Positions 1-11,185 of a DNA stretch of 64,000 nt are shown one piece after another. Position 1 is the first letter of the stretch; every line of letters begins with the position of its first letter. Below the pieces are notes generated by a model that saw only the letters and a list, made by a program, of their open reading frames with translations, was not told the DNA's origin and made no database searches. A program made the position numbers and the translations under genes. Location of the stretch: contig JAZHRO010000003.1 in assembly GCA_037157565.1 (NCBI GenBank), forward strand, positions 70,248,501-70,312,500. The letters are read 5' to 3'. Origin of the DNA: Thalassia testudinum (taxonomy: Eukaryota > Streptophyta > Magnoliopsida > Alismatales > Hydrocharitaceae).

Positions 1-1281
1 ACCATTTTGGTGTTTTTCTCGGGGAGGCAACACTCTTTGGTTTTTCTAGGTTTTTCCGCCTTAACTTTTTAGCTCACTTTGCTCCTTTCTTTCGATGATT
101 ACAAGTACCCTTACAAGGCAAGCCAAAGCAGAATAGATCATAGTAAAGTACGGTTAAAAGGTTTTGTAATTGTATCCCCCCTACCTCCACCCTAGATTCC
201 ATTCCATCACTTAATAACTCAAACTCAAATAAACTTAGGTACTTGCATAAACCCTAGGTTAGATATTGATTGTTTGGTTGTCACTTCACCTCACCTCACC
301 AATTTGTATAAACTAAAAATACAAAAGAAAATTACTCTTCTCTTCTTGTAGGATTCACTTGAAAATTACACACTTAACACCCATAATTCTCATCCTAAGG
401 CACACAATCACTTTGATTCTACCACTTAACCGAGATCTGACCTGTGGATTCGGTACACCGTAACTCAACACACACATAAGTGAGTAAGTATCTGATTAGG
501 TTAAGACTTTTTGCGTGCCTTAATCAAGTGGTGCAATAGGCCATTTGCTTGAACTGTTTACACCGCACCACTCAAATTAAAAGCGATTTATCAAGTAGTT
601 AGCCATTTATGGTTGATTTTTATGGCTGAACCAGACACTCCACATTATTTTTGATTTTTAAAGGAACATATATACACCAGTGTTTTCAAAACATGGAGTG
701 TTCTACTGAACCTTGATTGAACCAACTTAAGGATTAAACCCTAAAAGCTACTCAACAAGGTTAAACCCTAAAAGACACATCATCAAATAACTTTGTTTGC
801 AAACCCTAGTTGTGCACTCACACACATATTAATTGATCACTAAGCGCACAACCCATCTAAAGGGCCCATCACATTCCAAGAGCATGTTCATCTTGAGCCT
901 AACTAAAATTGAGTAGATGTTGGCCTTAAGGGTTAACTTGCTCTTTGGGACTCCAACTGAGATTTTTTTCGATTAATCTACTTTTACTGGTCCATCTGAT
1001 GTCTAGCTAGGGAAGTAGCATCAAACAACCGCAGTTGGGGTGTATCAAAGGAATCAGAGGTGCAAGCCAGAAGAAGAACCTTCTCCCCAACCCCTCCCTC
1101 TAACTGGTTGGATTGATCGGAAAGAAGTAGACTAAATCATTTATTTCATGTCAAGACAGGTCCTGGGAGTCTGTAGGTCTTTAGGCTACCCACCTAAGGA
1201 TAGGTTTGGTTGATTGTATTGCAGGGCACCCTTTTTTGTTCTGTTTTCCCTCCCACTTCATCATGTATTCTACCATACTAA
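1..1281. other. Unassigned flank, no gene recognised
   Basis: AT-rich sequence left of element A. It has stop codons in all frames and no tRNA or rRNA signature. Its texture (repeated 'aaaccctaaaag' near 735-775 and a pyrimidine tract ending in 'attgcag' near 1220) resembles the untranslated leader of a plus-strand retroelement, but I found no LTR end or primer binding site. I infer an old truncated element; function unknown. Confidence 0.4.
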
Positions 1282-1868
1282 ACACAATTCCAATCTTACC
1301 CTCCTACCACCACTTATCCTCAAAATGATTACTATCCTGACTCAACTTATGATTACCCATCTCCTTGGGATAACTTTGATTGGAGATATGATTCCGGACG
1401 TCAATGTCCAGGACCTAACCTTAGACATCATAACTATGATTATTATCCTTCTCACGCCTACAATGATTATAGATCTCCACCTTTTGATGATCAACCTAAC
1501 TCGATTTACAAACATGAAGGATATGATGATTATAACTCTTACCCTCCCCAGGATTATGCTGACCATAGGTCACCACCATTCTTTGAACAACCTGAAACAA
1601 CATACTATCAAGGAGGAACCCAAGAACCTCAATTTCTTCAGTAACCTAGTTTTAACCCAAACCTAAACTGAAACATTCAGTTCAGGCGAACTAGGTCCAA
1701 GACAGGGTGTTGGCTAACTTGAGGAACACCATACAATCTTTAGAAGCTCAGCCAACACCAAGCATTGAAGCATTAGAGCCTATGATGAAAACAATTTTTG
1801 AACTTAATAGTTCTTTATTGGATTGGCTCCATGCTGTTAAGAACAGGGGCCCAGGTTTTTACTTATGA
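1282..1868 (+). pseudogene. Decayed tyrosine-rich reading frame, possibly gag-like
   Basis: A frame from about 1282 to the TAA at 1642-1644 encodes roughly 120 residues very rich in Y, D, P and N, with repeats of the type YDYP, YDYYP and YDDYNSYP, but no start codon. After stops and a frame change, 1707-1868 stays open and reads as a helical, leucine-rich segment. The composition suits the low-complexity C-terminal part of a plant retroelement gag rather than a conserved host protein. The overlapping frame with an ATG at 1214 gives an implausible hydrophobic protein and was not chosen. It is cut off at about 1930, where element A's LTR starts. The product is not recognised. Confidence 0.3.
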
Positions 1869-1930
1869 AGTTTTCAAGATTAAGGATGAAATTTGTGGTT
1901 GCCTTACTCTAATCTTGGGATGATTCCTAG

Positions 1931-3061
1931 GAAGTAGTCGGTGAAGGTGAGATATGAATTAGCCATTTAGGTGATTTAATTAATCATTAAAGTGAATTAA
2001 AAGTGAACATGGAAGATATAGGAAGGTGAACAATGAGTTAAAAGACAAAATTAAAGCTCTAGCGAGCTCAAGGAACTCGCCGGAGTCGGAGGAGATGAAG
2101 CTAAATTTTATAATTCCTCTAACCTAGCTAACTAAACTAACTAACTAAGCTAGCCTACTCCTACTCCTACTCCTAGTCTACTGTTACTTGGACGAAGGGT
2201 TCAATAGGGTTCCGCCGAAGGTTTATAGCGGATGATGAAATCAGAGGGTTGAAGAAAGATCTCCGACAGGCGAATTTGAGGTGGAGCGGAGGAATCCTAG
2301 GGATGACGCCTTTGTCAGAGGTGCGGAAGACCATGGCGAATCTCCTCGGCTACTTAATATGGATGGAGGAAGTCAGAAGTTGGAATGGGGGATCGCCGGA
2401 GGTTTTGAGGAATAGCCTATTGGGTCGGCTGCAGTGTTAGAAGAGGGAAGGGAGCGAACTTGCCTAAAATCGGAGGTGTGAGGGGGTATTTATAGCAGTT
2501 TGCAGCGAAGAGAGGGGTGGGGTCTAGTCGAAGAAGAAGCTCGAGGAGCTTAACCTCCGTCGTCGTCTCCGATGACGGTGAGGTTATCTCCTACTAAAAA
2601 ATAGAATTTTCGGTTAATCCAGACCGATGGATGAAGTGTAGGTGGTGAGCGCAAGCTGCAAGAGCTTGGGGAAAAAGGAATGATGTCGGCAGGGCGGTGA
2701 TCATGCGGTGGGATGACTCTCTTCTGCCAGTTGTTCGTTTGGCTGCAGAAGAAGAAGAAGAAGACGAAGCGGGACTTATAAGTAATAAAACCTAAGGACC
2801 TATGTGATAAATAAGGACCCAACTATAATGAATATTAAGGACTAAAATGTAAACCCAGGTTTTGAAGGTTTATTTTAACTTAGATCTTTTTCAACTTTTT
2901 ATATATGTTAGCAAATAAGGTAAATATTATGTTTACACCTTGAATTTACATTTTTGACCTTTTTAGATTAATTTATTAGATTAAGTAAAATCACTTAAGT
3001 TATTACATATATAGGTATACATTATATTTAAGTTACTTATCTCATTAATTAAGTGAATGAT
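1931..3061 (-). repeat. Element A 3' LTR, distal part (interrupted by B)
   Basis: Aligns with 36470-37610 with scattered changes. It carries a TATAAATA box on the minus strand (2487-2494) and an inverted repeat with TAACCTCCGTC-type arms (2551-2586) about 57 bp upstream. The last five bases (3057-3061, ATGAT) are one copy of B's target duplication. Confidence 0.85.
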
Positions 3062-3099
3062 TGAAACGTTGGCTGGAGTGTATAACCGGGTTTTGTTAT

Positions 3100-3114
3100 G
3101 TCGTTATAGTATAG
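3100..3114 (-). promoter_or_regulatory. Sequence complementary to tRNA-Asp 5' end (B 3' LTR)
   Basis: The plus strand reads GTCGTTATAGTATAG, 14 of 15 identical to plant tRNA-Asp nucleotides 1-15 as I recall them (GTCGTTGTAGTATAG). The element RNA is the complement, so it could pair with the acceptor stem and D-arm of its own primer. Confidence 0.6.
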
Positions 3115-4015
3115 CCAGTTATTGCCATCATTTCAAATATATAATTTTTTTACTCAGAAAATAAAAGAGTTCCCGAGGTCGAACTCAGGGAGCAAGTTGT
3201 ATTCTAGGGGTACAACATTTCTTTTACAAAAATAGAGAGAGAGAGAGAGATGAAAATTTGTTGGCTTCTTCTTTCTCGTCTGTCTTCTTCTTTCTTTTCT
3301 CTTCTCTTTGGCTTTTGGTTTCTTTATCTCCTTGTGGTCTTCTTCTTCTACGTTTGCTGTCAGGACGTCGTCTCTCCTTCTTTCTTCTTCTTTCTGTCTT
3401 CTTTATCTGCAGCAGTGGGTGATGTTCTTCATCTTCTTTCAGCTCTTGTTTTTGCTTGTCTCTTTCTTTTTCTTTTCCCTTGCGGTCCTGTTCTTCTTCC
3501 TCTTTTCTACCTTCAGAGCGTCATCTGATTTTCCAATCAGACGACTTAAACCGCCGCTGCTACAGTGCCGCTCGGTGCTCCTTCCTTCAGCTTTCGTCGT
3601 CCTTCTTCTCTGCCTCGCTCGTCTTCTTCTTCTTCGCCTTTTCCTCTTTGCTTCGAGCAGTCCTGGCTGCTCTTCCTTCGTCAGTCTTCTTCTCCGGTTC
3701 TTCTTCTTCACCTGTGCCTGCACTCTTCAAAGTTTTCGTCAGCGGGCAAAAACCTACTCTACCCTCTCCCCCCCCGCTTTTCTCTCTCACAGAAGCCGCT
3801 CTTAGGAAAGCTCTCCCGGAGCTGCCAGGTAGTCGGGTACGGGTCGAGCCCGGGTCCAGGCCCACCGACGTGTGTGGTGGGCGAGGAGTGCAGGTCAGGC
3901 TTAGTCGGGTCGGGCCAAGTCCGCGAGGCGTGAGAGCGGACGAGACCGGGTAACCGGGCGAGTGAAGGGGACCTCACCCCGTGTGCTGAGGTGATAAGCC
4001 TCCAGCATTTTTCAC

Positions 4016-4056
4016 TTTATACCGCTGCGCCTCTTTAGAGTTTTCCGAGGTGGGAC
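4016..4056 (-). promoter_or_regulatory. snRNA-type USE + TATA pair (B 3' LTR)
   Basis: On the minus strand GTCCCACCTCG (4046-4056) differs by one base from the plant snRNA upstream sequence element RTCCCACATCG. TATAAA (4016-4021) follows after exactly 24 nt. The USE is also one arm of a GTGGGAC-ATTTA-GTCCCAC hairpin. Confidence 0.55.
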
Positions 4057-5038
4057 TAAATGTCCCACCCCAAGTTGGCACCTGCGCGGAGGAAGCAGCT
4101 GGTAATCGCGGCTTTACGCAAGGCCTTCGCGCGAGGGCTTCGCCTCAGCTGCAGCCTGACGCTTTGCCGAAATGCCTCGCACAGCCTGGGAGTCGAATCT
4201 GGGCGTGGCGCGCCTGCAGCTGCAGGCGGAAGCAGCTCCTTCTGCACGGCAATGGCGGCAGAGGACGGGTGACCTGTTCACAGCAAAACGGCCTCTCGAC
4301 CTAATCAGAAGGTGCCGGGAGCTTCGCCAGAGTGCGGCGAAGCTCGTGCGGGTGGTGGCGAGGCGTGGGGCGGCGTGCAAGGGCTGCCCTAGGTCGGACT
4401 GTGGGTCGGAAAGTGGGTGTGTTCGTTGGAGTTGCAGAGGGTGATTTGGGGGAAGTGGAAGGGCGGAAATGGATCAGGGTGAGGAGGTGGAGGTTCTGCG
4501 GTGGTCGGCGAGCCATGTGGGTTGCTGGAGTGATGGGAGCGGGTCGCCGGATCAGGGGCCGGAGGTGGAGAAGGTGAGGGCGATTGGTCGGATCGGGGCA
4601 ACAGTAAAGATGTAAAGTGAGGAAAAGGAAGAGGGGAGGAAGAGAAGTAGTTCTAACTTACTTGCGGGGACGAAGGGGGAGTAGCAGGGCGACAGTTGTA
4701 TCGACTGTCGCCGGAGAAGAAGATGCCCAGGGGAAGGGGCGGCGGCGAGGAGAGGGCTGGAAAGGCGCGCGCTGGGTGCGGCGCGGCGCGGGAAGAGCAG
4801 GGGAAGGTAGCCCTGCTGCTGGTAGTGCAGCAGAACGACGAGGAGGAGGAGGGAAAAGTGGCCGGAGCTGGAGGGCTTCCTGTCGGAGTGGGAAGAGAGT
4901 GAAAAGAGGGTGTTTCTCCGTCAGGACCGAGCTCCGAAGAACGGCGGAGCGACGGGGGGTATTTACAGGGGCTGAACTAGAGAGGAGGGCGGAGGGAGAC
5001 GACGTGTCTCCCTCGCCGGAGGACGCCAGAGTAAGGTT

Positions 5039-5079
5039 ACCCATACCGTCCGTGCGTTCGCATGGCCGTTATGGTGGGT
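5039..5079 (-). promoter_or_regulatory. U3 palindrome, B 3' LTR
   Basis: Imperfect inverted repeat with core CGTGCGTTCGCA and outer arms ACCCATAcCG. It lies 72 bp upstream of the TATA position at 4960-4967. Confidence 0.5.
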
Positions 5080-5879
5080 TGCAGCGACCAGGGGGGTGTT
5101 CCTGCGACGGCTGACGACGCAGGGCACCCCCGGTTGACTTGCCAGACCCTCTCCCTTACCCTGCGCGGCGCCATGCTCCGTGCAAGGTCGTCGGAGCATG
5201 GTGCCGGTCAGGTTTTGCAGGAGGGACCTGAATGCCAAGAACGAAGGAGAGTTAGGGGCCAAAATGCGAGGGTTCAAAAGTTGAGGGCCAAAAAGTAAAT
5301 AGATGAGGACCAAAATGTAAAGTTGGTTAAGAAGGTTTCTTCTTAGGCTAAAGTTTTTATACATGACTAATTAGGACCTAAGGAATCTGATGGTGAATTT
5401 TATTTCTAGATTAAACCTTGTTTGACCAGTCAATTTACGCAAAAACCCAAATTAAGTTATTAATTGGGTATGGTTCTCAATGTAGGTCAAGATGGGTTCC
5501 TAAGGACAAATTGAAGGTTCTAAACCCTAGAGATTATTTTTCTATGAATTTTAGAGGGTTTATTCTAGTTTTGCTTTGCCTTGAACCTCGTGAATTGAAG
5601 TGGGTTTGTTTTACGGTTACAGATTATCATTTAGTTCCTTGGAATTGCTGTAACCCTTATCAGATCATCCCACTTTCCTTCTTATTTGGTTTGTTTGACC
5701 TATGTTTGGACCTGTATGCAGATTATACTGGTAAAATTGCATTTTTACCCCTTTTGACTTGTTTTCTCCTTAAACTCAGAATTCTCTGAGTTAAGCCTTT
5801 CCTTGAGTTATGTAGGAGCTTTTATCCTTTGTATTAGGTCAAAATGAGCTAGTTATGGCTCATGATGAGGTTCTCATCA

Positions 5880-7426
5880 TACCCCCATGCCTAGCTTTTG
5901 CTAGTCCCTTAGCAAAAACTTAAGGTTTCAACCCTTGTTCTAGACCATGAAGTTCTTAATAGCTTCAGATTAGTGCTTTTTCATTTGAGCTTAGATTAGG
6001 TTAGAATGCTGACCATAGGCCTAAAAGGTACTCTAGTACCAATCAAGATCCAAATCTGTCTAGCCTCAGCCTCAGTCCTTAGCAAAGGTTTTTAAGGCCC
6101 ACAAGAACTAACCTAAGGTTTATTGGACTTTGTGGTTAAAGCACCCATGCTTGAAATGATTTTAGCCCTAGCTCAGTTCGCAGTGCGTTTTATAAGAGAG
6201 AGATAGAAAGTTTTTTCTATTTGGAGAGTTTTCTCTCTTTTTCTTTTTAATTCTAGCTTAGGATTGGCTTTTCAACACGGTCTGTATCAGATTCCTTGCT
6301 CCCATCATCAATCCTCAAGGGTTCCTGGCAGTCGATGCTTTTAGATAGCACCGCCCATGGCAACCCCCGGAACCCTGGCCATTGAGATTTCGAGATAATC
6401 TCATCCATGGTGTTCCGTGGCCGAATCCAGACCCTGGCAATTGACACTTTGAGATAATGCCATCCATGGAATCTGAACCAGCAGAGTGCTTACATGCCCC
6501 CAGTAGGATATGTAAATATCCTAAGAGACAAGCACCGAGGAGATGATATTTTGTTACGCATCTTTGAGGGGATTTCCCACCTATCCGCGCTGGGAACTCG
6601 TCCAAATCAACTTGTGTTGGTCCGCCGCTCCTATTCTAGGTGTTCTTTTCAGAATTTTGCGACGCTTCTGCGTGATTTTGATTTTTACGCTTACTAAACC
6701 AGGCTGTGTGTGAGGTTAGGGTGCTTAGGTTACTAAGTCCCGTAAACAAAAAATTAGTTAACGAGGCCAAATACTCCCTAAGCCTTAGACCTAATACTTC
6801 AGCTTTTCATTTTCCTCAACCTCTTGAGGAAATCCAGATCTTAATGGGTACTAAGAGTCTATTCAAGAATGCCTAAGGTTTACGTTCTTACTAATCTCAT
6901 TATGCACTTTTCAGTTATTTTCTTGAATGAGGTCTAGAACTGAGGTTAATTCCTTAGTTCCTTACTAATGACTATCACTTTTTTCTTATATTTTGTGCTC
7001 CTTTTTTCCTTTTGTTTCTTTTCTCCTTCTTCACAAAATTTCCTTCTCCTCTTTTCCCCTTATTCTTTTTCGAATTTTTTTTTTTTAATTTTTTTGGTGT
7101 TTTTGGCATATGTGAATTTTTTGTTTGAAACCTTTTCTTACAAGTTTTTGCACTTTCATACACCCCCATGCCTAAGATTTGCAATGTCCTCATTGTAACC
7201 AAGGGGGTTTTTATTCAACTTAGTTCATACATTAGGACAGATGTTTTGATGAGTGAATGGGTCGGGGTGACTGTTGCGGACGATTTCTAATCTCAGATGC
7301 AAGCATCTGAGGTGGAGTCGGCTGTCCTAAAGTGTGAACTTTAAGTGCAAAAAGGTGTCAGAACAAGTTTCAGGTTTTCAAAGAGAATGACGGGTTGCCT
7401 CCCGTTGAGCGCTAAATTTGATGCCT
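5880..7426 (-). other. Element B 3' untranslated region with polypurine tract and repeats
   Basis: No gene. The polypurine tract GCTAGGCATGGGGGTA (minus strand, 5880-5895) abuts the LTR and would prime plus-strand DNA. At about 6320-6470 there are three degenerate repeats of about 60 bp ending in CCATGG, shared with C and E. T-rich tracts occur at 6970-7150. The region aligns with C's 12007-13609. Confidence 0.8.
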
Positions 7427-9316
7427 TCAGCCAAGCGGGAAATGCGATGGAGAGGGGATGGTCAAATCAGCTAAGTTTTGTAATACAAGCACCTTGATTA
7501 AGAGCCTGGTTGGTCCAACCAAGTGCTTGTTCAGATCAACAGGCTGATGATGCAGCCCAAACCCAATCAATCTGGTGGGTTGATAGATGTGGATAAAAAG
7601 GTGTGGAACCCACCATATACTATGAAGCTCAGATGAATGTGGAAGTGAAAATGCAGGGTTTGGCTGAGTCGAATCAGCCTGGCTAGAGTAGGGATCCGTA
7701 GAATAATCAATAAATGACGCGGAAACCCTACAAGGGTGATCAGAGAATGATGGAGCGTGGTATGTAGTCTGATCAGTGTTCCAAACCCGATGTGGAAATG
7801 CAATTGGCTCGGTGAGAGGTGAATCTGAATAGAAATTAAGTCCGGTTGCGGGTCGGGGTTGGGAAGAGGTTTTGATCCATTCTGTGTGTGCGGATGAGGT
7901 GGCCATTGTGTACGAGGGCTCTTCTAGAAACGGATGATAGGTGGTTTCCTGTAGAGAGTCCTCTGGGTAACTATTAAATGCCGGAAGAGTGTCTGTAGGA
8001 TGAAAGAAATCGGATTCGAGAAAAAATTTGGATTCTGGGTTACAATCACTCTTGGCATTTTCTATTTTTTGTTCCTGAGGATTGAAAAGGAATGATTCTA
8101 TGTTATCAGTGATCTCGGGAATCAGGACCTCAGAGTCGGAGTCAGAGTCATGAGAACTGAGGTCGTAGATAGGCCTGGCGTGTTCAGGAAGGGGAATCTC
8201 TCGGCAATTATAGTCAGATCTGAAATTGTCGGAGAGTTGGCGAAAATGAGATTCATGATCATGAATTCCACCACAGCAAAAATTATCAGGTGTGGAATCA
8301 GCAGCCTGACTGGGGTCTAGCCTGTATGTTAATTCTGGGCTCGAAAAGGTATTCTGTCTAGGCTCAAGCTCCAAGCTGGTAGGATAGACCTAATTAAAAT
8401 CCAACTCGTCCAACTCCTCAGTTTCTGTATCATAAATTGGCATGTTTTATGGAAAATTGATCAGATTTTCTGAAGATGTTGGAGAGGGATATTCATCAAA
8501 TAGAGGCTCGGAATCATATTTTGCAAAAATTTGATCTTTCTCAAAAGGGGCCTCATAATCTTCCCAATAAGTTTCGGATCTAGGTTCTAGGCTTAGGATG
8601 TGGGTAGAATTATTAGAACCTAAGTCCGAATAACCTTCGAGGGCCACCTTATCAAAATAAGGGGCGAAATTTATACCCTCAAAAGGTTCAGTAGTGATCT
8701 CATTATTACAGGAGTTTTGGAATTCTAGGCTTGGCAATTCATGGTCTAAGTTTGGCTCATCATTGTGTTCTCCTGCAATATCCCAACCTAATTCAACATT
8801 GTCTTCTATCTGGGTTGGGATTTCACAACCACTTTGTGCCTCAATCCCGAGATCTGCGAAATTGGATTGTTTCTTAATACTGTTCCAAGATGGTTCATCC
8901 TCTATTTCTAGTATATACGGGTATTTCTGGTTGATAATTTGTTCTACTGATTTCATCATTTCTACCCGTTTTATAAGGGCATCTTGGTGTTGTTCCCAAA
9001 GTACAGGATTTGTCAAGCATTGAAGGTATTCAGATTGGTGTAATTTTTCTATCTCAATGTATCCTGTCATGAGCATATCTCAGGTTGATCCTTTTGAAAT
9101 TTCAGTCAATAGAATTTGGGCACAGTTTATGATGAAAGCTGTGGTTGTTGGGACATCAACCTGAATGTTTTCTACTGGTGTTGAGGGTTTGATTTCATAG
9201 AATTCAAGGGCATCCTTAATCATCTTATCTTTCATGGATCTCAGATATTCAGGTTTTTTGAATGGTAGTCTTGCTAGGTAATTAGGCTGCATAATTGAAT
9301 CAGGTGGTGGAATCAA
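7427..9316 (-). pseudogene. Orphan ORF of element B (630 codons, three stops)
   Basis: One reading frame runs from the ATG at 9316 to the TGA at 7427-7429, interrupted by in-frame TGA (9080-9082), TAA (8447-8449) and TAG (8390-8392). The element E homologue has sense codons at these places (CGA and TGG for the TGA and TAG), so the ancestral frame was continuous. The N-terminus (starting MIPPPDSIMQP) has a basic LPFKKPE patch and a conserved hydrophobic stretch around FIINCAQ. The middle is strongly acidic and probably disordered. The last 60 residues are aromatic and leucine-rich (IWWVPHL...). I see no zinc knuckle, protease, polymerase or integrase motif, no clear signal peptide and no clear membrane span. 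It replaces gag-pol between a C-like leader and a C-like 3' region. Function unknown; possibly a structural, packaging or regulatory protein of the element. Confidence 0.75.
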
Positions 9317-9659
9317 GATATAGAATCGAAGTTTGAATCAAGATGGAAGAAGGGGATTTTATTCAGAATCAGAGGAAAGAGGGGCTATGTGAATGATTTC
9401 TGCAAAAACAAGGGAACCGAGGCTTAGCCTCGGGGAGAGTGAATTTCTATAGGAGGTTTCAAGGACCTCCTGCAAAAAACTGAAGGACTGGATGAGATAA
9501 GCAGGTGCTAGACCCAATCAAGACACCCAAAAATTGTTGGGTGACTATAAAGGTTCGAGGCAGACGGACCCCTTGATCAGAAAGATCGTCCACCTGAGAA
9601 TTACCTGGGCAGCCAGAGAGGGAGAGTCCCGCGAAGACCCCTACACAGTAGAGCGTCCC
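9317..9659 (-). other. Element B leader, proximal part
   Basis: Noncoding. It aligns with C's leader around 24590-24845 (shared blocks near the start codon and the GACCCAATCAAGACACCCAA segment), showing common ancestry of the two leaders. GTCCC at 9655-9659 is the target duplication of element C. Confidence 0.8.
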
Positions 9660-10440
9660 TGTTGTCAACGTTTTTGTGCGGATTTAAAGGCGTATTACGT
9701 TGCAGTAGAACCGACAAAACGTTTAAACAAATATAAATAATTTTATTACTCGAACAGCTAGAGTATCCGAGGTCGAACACAGGGAGCAAACTCAGTACTT
9801 TGTAAAACCCAAGAATACAACTGTTAAATGCAAATATAATTGATTCAAAGAGTTTTAAAAAAGATGTAAAAAAATAGAATTAGACGTCTGATTTATGTAT
9901 CAGACGTCTTAAATGTGACTTTCTTTCTCTCTTCGTTCTTCTGCTTTGCCTTTCTGATCTCTTTGCAATCTTCCCTTGTCCTTCTTCTTCTTCTCTGCGA
10001 AGACTTCTAATCTTTCTGCTTTCCTTCTTCTCCTGCGAAGACTTCTTTCTTTCTTCTTCTTCTGTCTTGCTCCTCCTTTCTTCGTTGCCTTCTTCTTCTT
10101 CTTTGGCTTGCTTTTCCTTCTTCTGTAGCGGCCAAGTTCTTCTCCTGCGATCAGCCTGCCTGCACAGGAGCAAAACCTAACCCTTCTCCCTCTACCCGCG
10201 CGTCTCTCTCTCTCTAGCAATTCACTCAAACCGCTCTACCAGGACCACGGTCTTAATCGGGTCAGATCGTACCCGGGACCAGGCGCACCTGCAGGTGTGT
10301 GGTGCGCGAGGAGTGCATAGGTCTAGGTCGGGTCGGATCCGCCAGGTCCGCGTGGTTAGGCCGCGGACGAGGCGGGTGGGGTCAGTGAGGGACCTCACCC
10401 CTGTGCTTACTGAGGCGATAAGAGTAAAACACAAAAACAA

Positions 10441-10481
10441 CTTATATGGTACCTGAGGGTTGCAATCCCACGATGTGGGAC
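10441..10481 (-). promoter_or_regulatory. snRNA-type USE + TATA pair (C 3' LTR)
   Basis: Minus-strand GTCCCACATCG (10471-10481) is a perfect match to the plant USE consensus RTCCCACATCG. TATAAG (10441-10446) follows after exactly 24 nt. Consensus recalled from plant U-snRNA promoters. Confidence 0.6.
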
Positions 10482-11062
10482 TATCTGGTCTCGCCTTCAC
10501 GCGCGCCTGCAGAAGCCTCGTCATGCGATTGCCCCGCAGCTGCTGGCTCTGCTAGCGCTCCTTGGCTGGACTCATTCACCTCGCGACACTCGCGCTAGTA
10601 TGCAGCACCTGTAGCCTGGAAGACCGGGTGCCTGGAGCTTCGTGGGAGCTTCATCAGAGGTCGTCCATGGCGGCAGCGGCTCAAACCCTGTCATACACAA
10701 AACACGCCTCTCGACCAAATCAGAATAGCTAGAGACCTTCACCGTGGCACGGCGAAGGCGGTGGGCAGTGCTGCAGGCCGCAGGTTGGCCTAGGCGTGCG
10801 TGCCTAGGTCAACTTGTGGCTGGAGATGGTGGGTTGGTCAGGGGGTGATTGTGGAGGGCTGGAGTGGCAGTGGTAGGTTGGAGTGTGTTCCTGGAGGTGA
10901 GGCGGAGAGGACTCTGCTGCTGGTATGGCAGCAGAGTGACGAGAAGGAGGGAAGGCGGTCGCCGGAGCTTGTGGGTCGTTTGGCCGGAGATGGGAGAGAA
11001 GAAATTTGGAGGGGATCTCCGTCAAAATCAAGCTTAAGATGAGCGGCCGGGTCCGAGGGGTG

Positions 11063-11185
11063 TTTTATAGGTGCTGGCCGCTCCTATCAGTGCGTGAAAA
11101 ACGCGCAATTAGGTCAGCCAACTCGCCGGAGTTGGAAGGAAGAAAGATACCCAAATATCTCGTGCGTTCGCACGAGAGATTGGGT
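11063..11185 (-). promoter_or_regulatory. U3 core promoter and palindrome (C 3' LTR)
   Basis: TATAAAA (11063-11069) with a strong inverted repeat 80 bp upstream (11149-11185): arms ACCCAA...CTCGTGCG around a TTCG centre. It is probably the main Pol II promoter; the palindrome may bind a dimeric factor. Confidence 0.55.

Larger units (their letters stand above)
3062..5879 (-). repeat. Element B 3' LTR
   Basis: 2818 bp, matching 28731-31556 along its full length. Read on the minus strand it starts with the palindrome TGATGAG-AAC-CTCATCA (5863-5879). The position of the U3 TATA box reads TGTAAATA here (4960-4967), a change from TATAAATA in the other LTR. A purine-rich tract lies at about 3250-3720, and the end is ACGTTTCA. 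The many open frames here (3250-5360) are composition artefacts. Confidence 0.93.

Noticed and set aside
3250..3953. Several overlapping frames of 90-165 residues, Ser/Phe/Leu-rich on plus and Lys/Arg/Glu-rich on minus (also 28791-29629, 9880-10229, 25886-26292)
   Set aside because: They lie in the purine/pyrimidine-biased part of LTRs, are low complexity, and their ends shift between LTR copies.
4050..5364. GC-rich frames in B's LTR (and 29727-31041, 10222-11325, 26194-27297)
   Set aside because: LTR U3/R sequence with high GC and few chance stops; many overlapping frames on both strands, no domain, no codon-level conservation seen.
6968..7202. Phe/Leu-rich 76-residue frame and its Lys-rich antisense
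   Set aside because: T-rich low-complexity sequence in a 3' UTR.
7567..7803. Alternative frame over the orphan ORF C-terminus
   Set aside because: Differences between B and E are mostly synonymous in the main frame, not in the overlapping ones; the other conserved-looking frame (MVGST...) has a stop in B.
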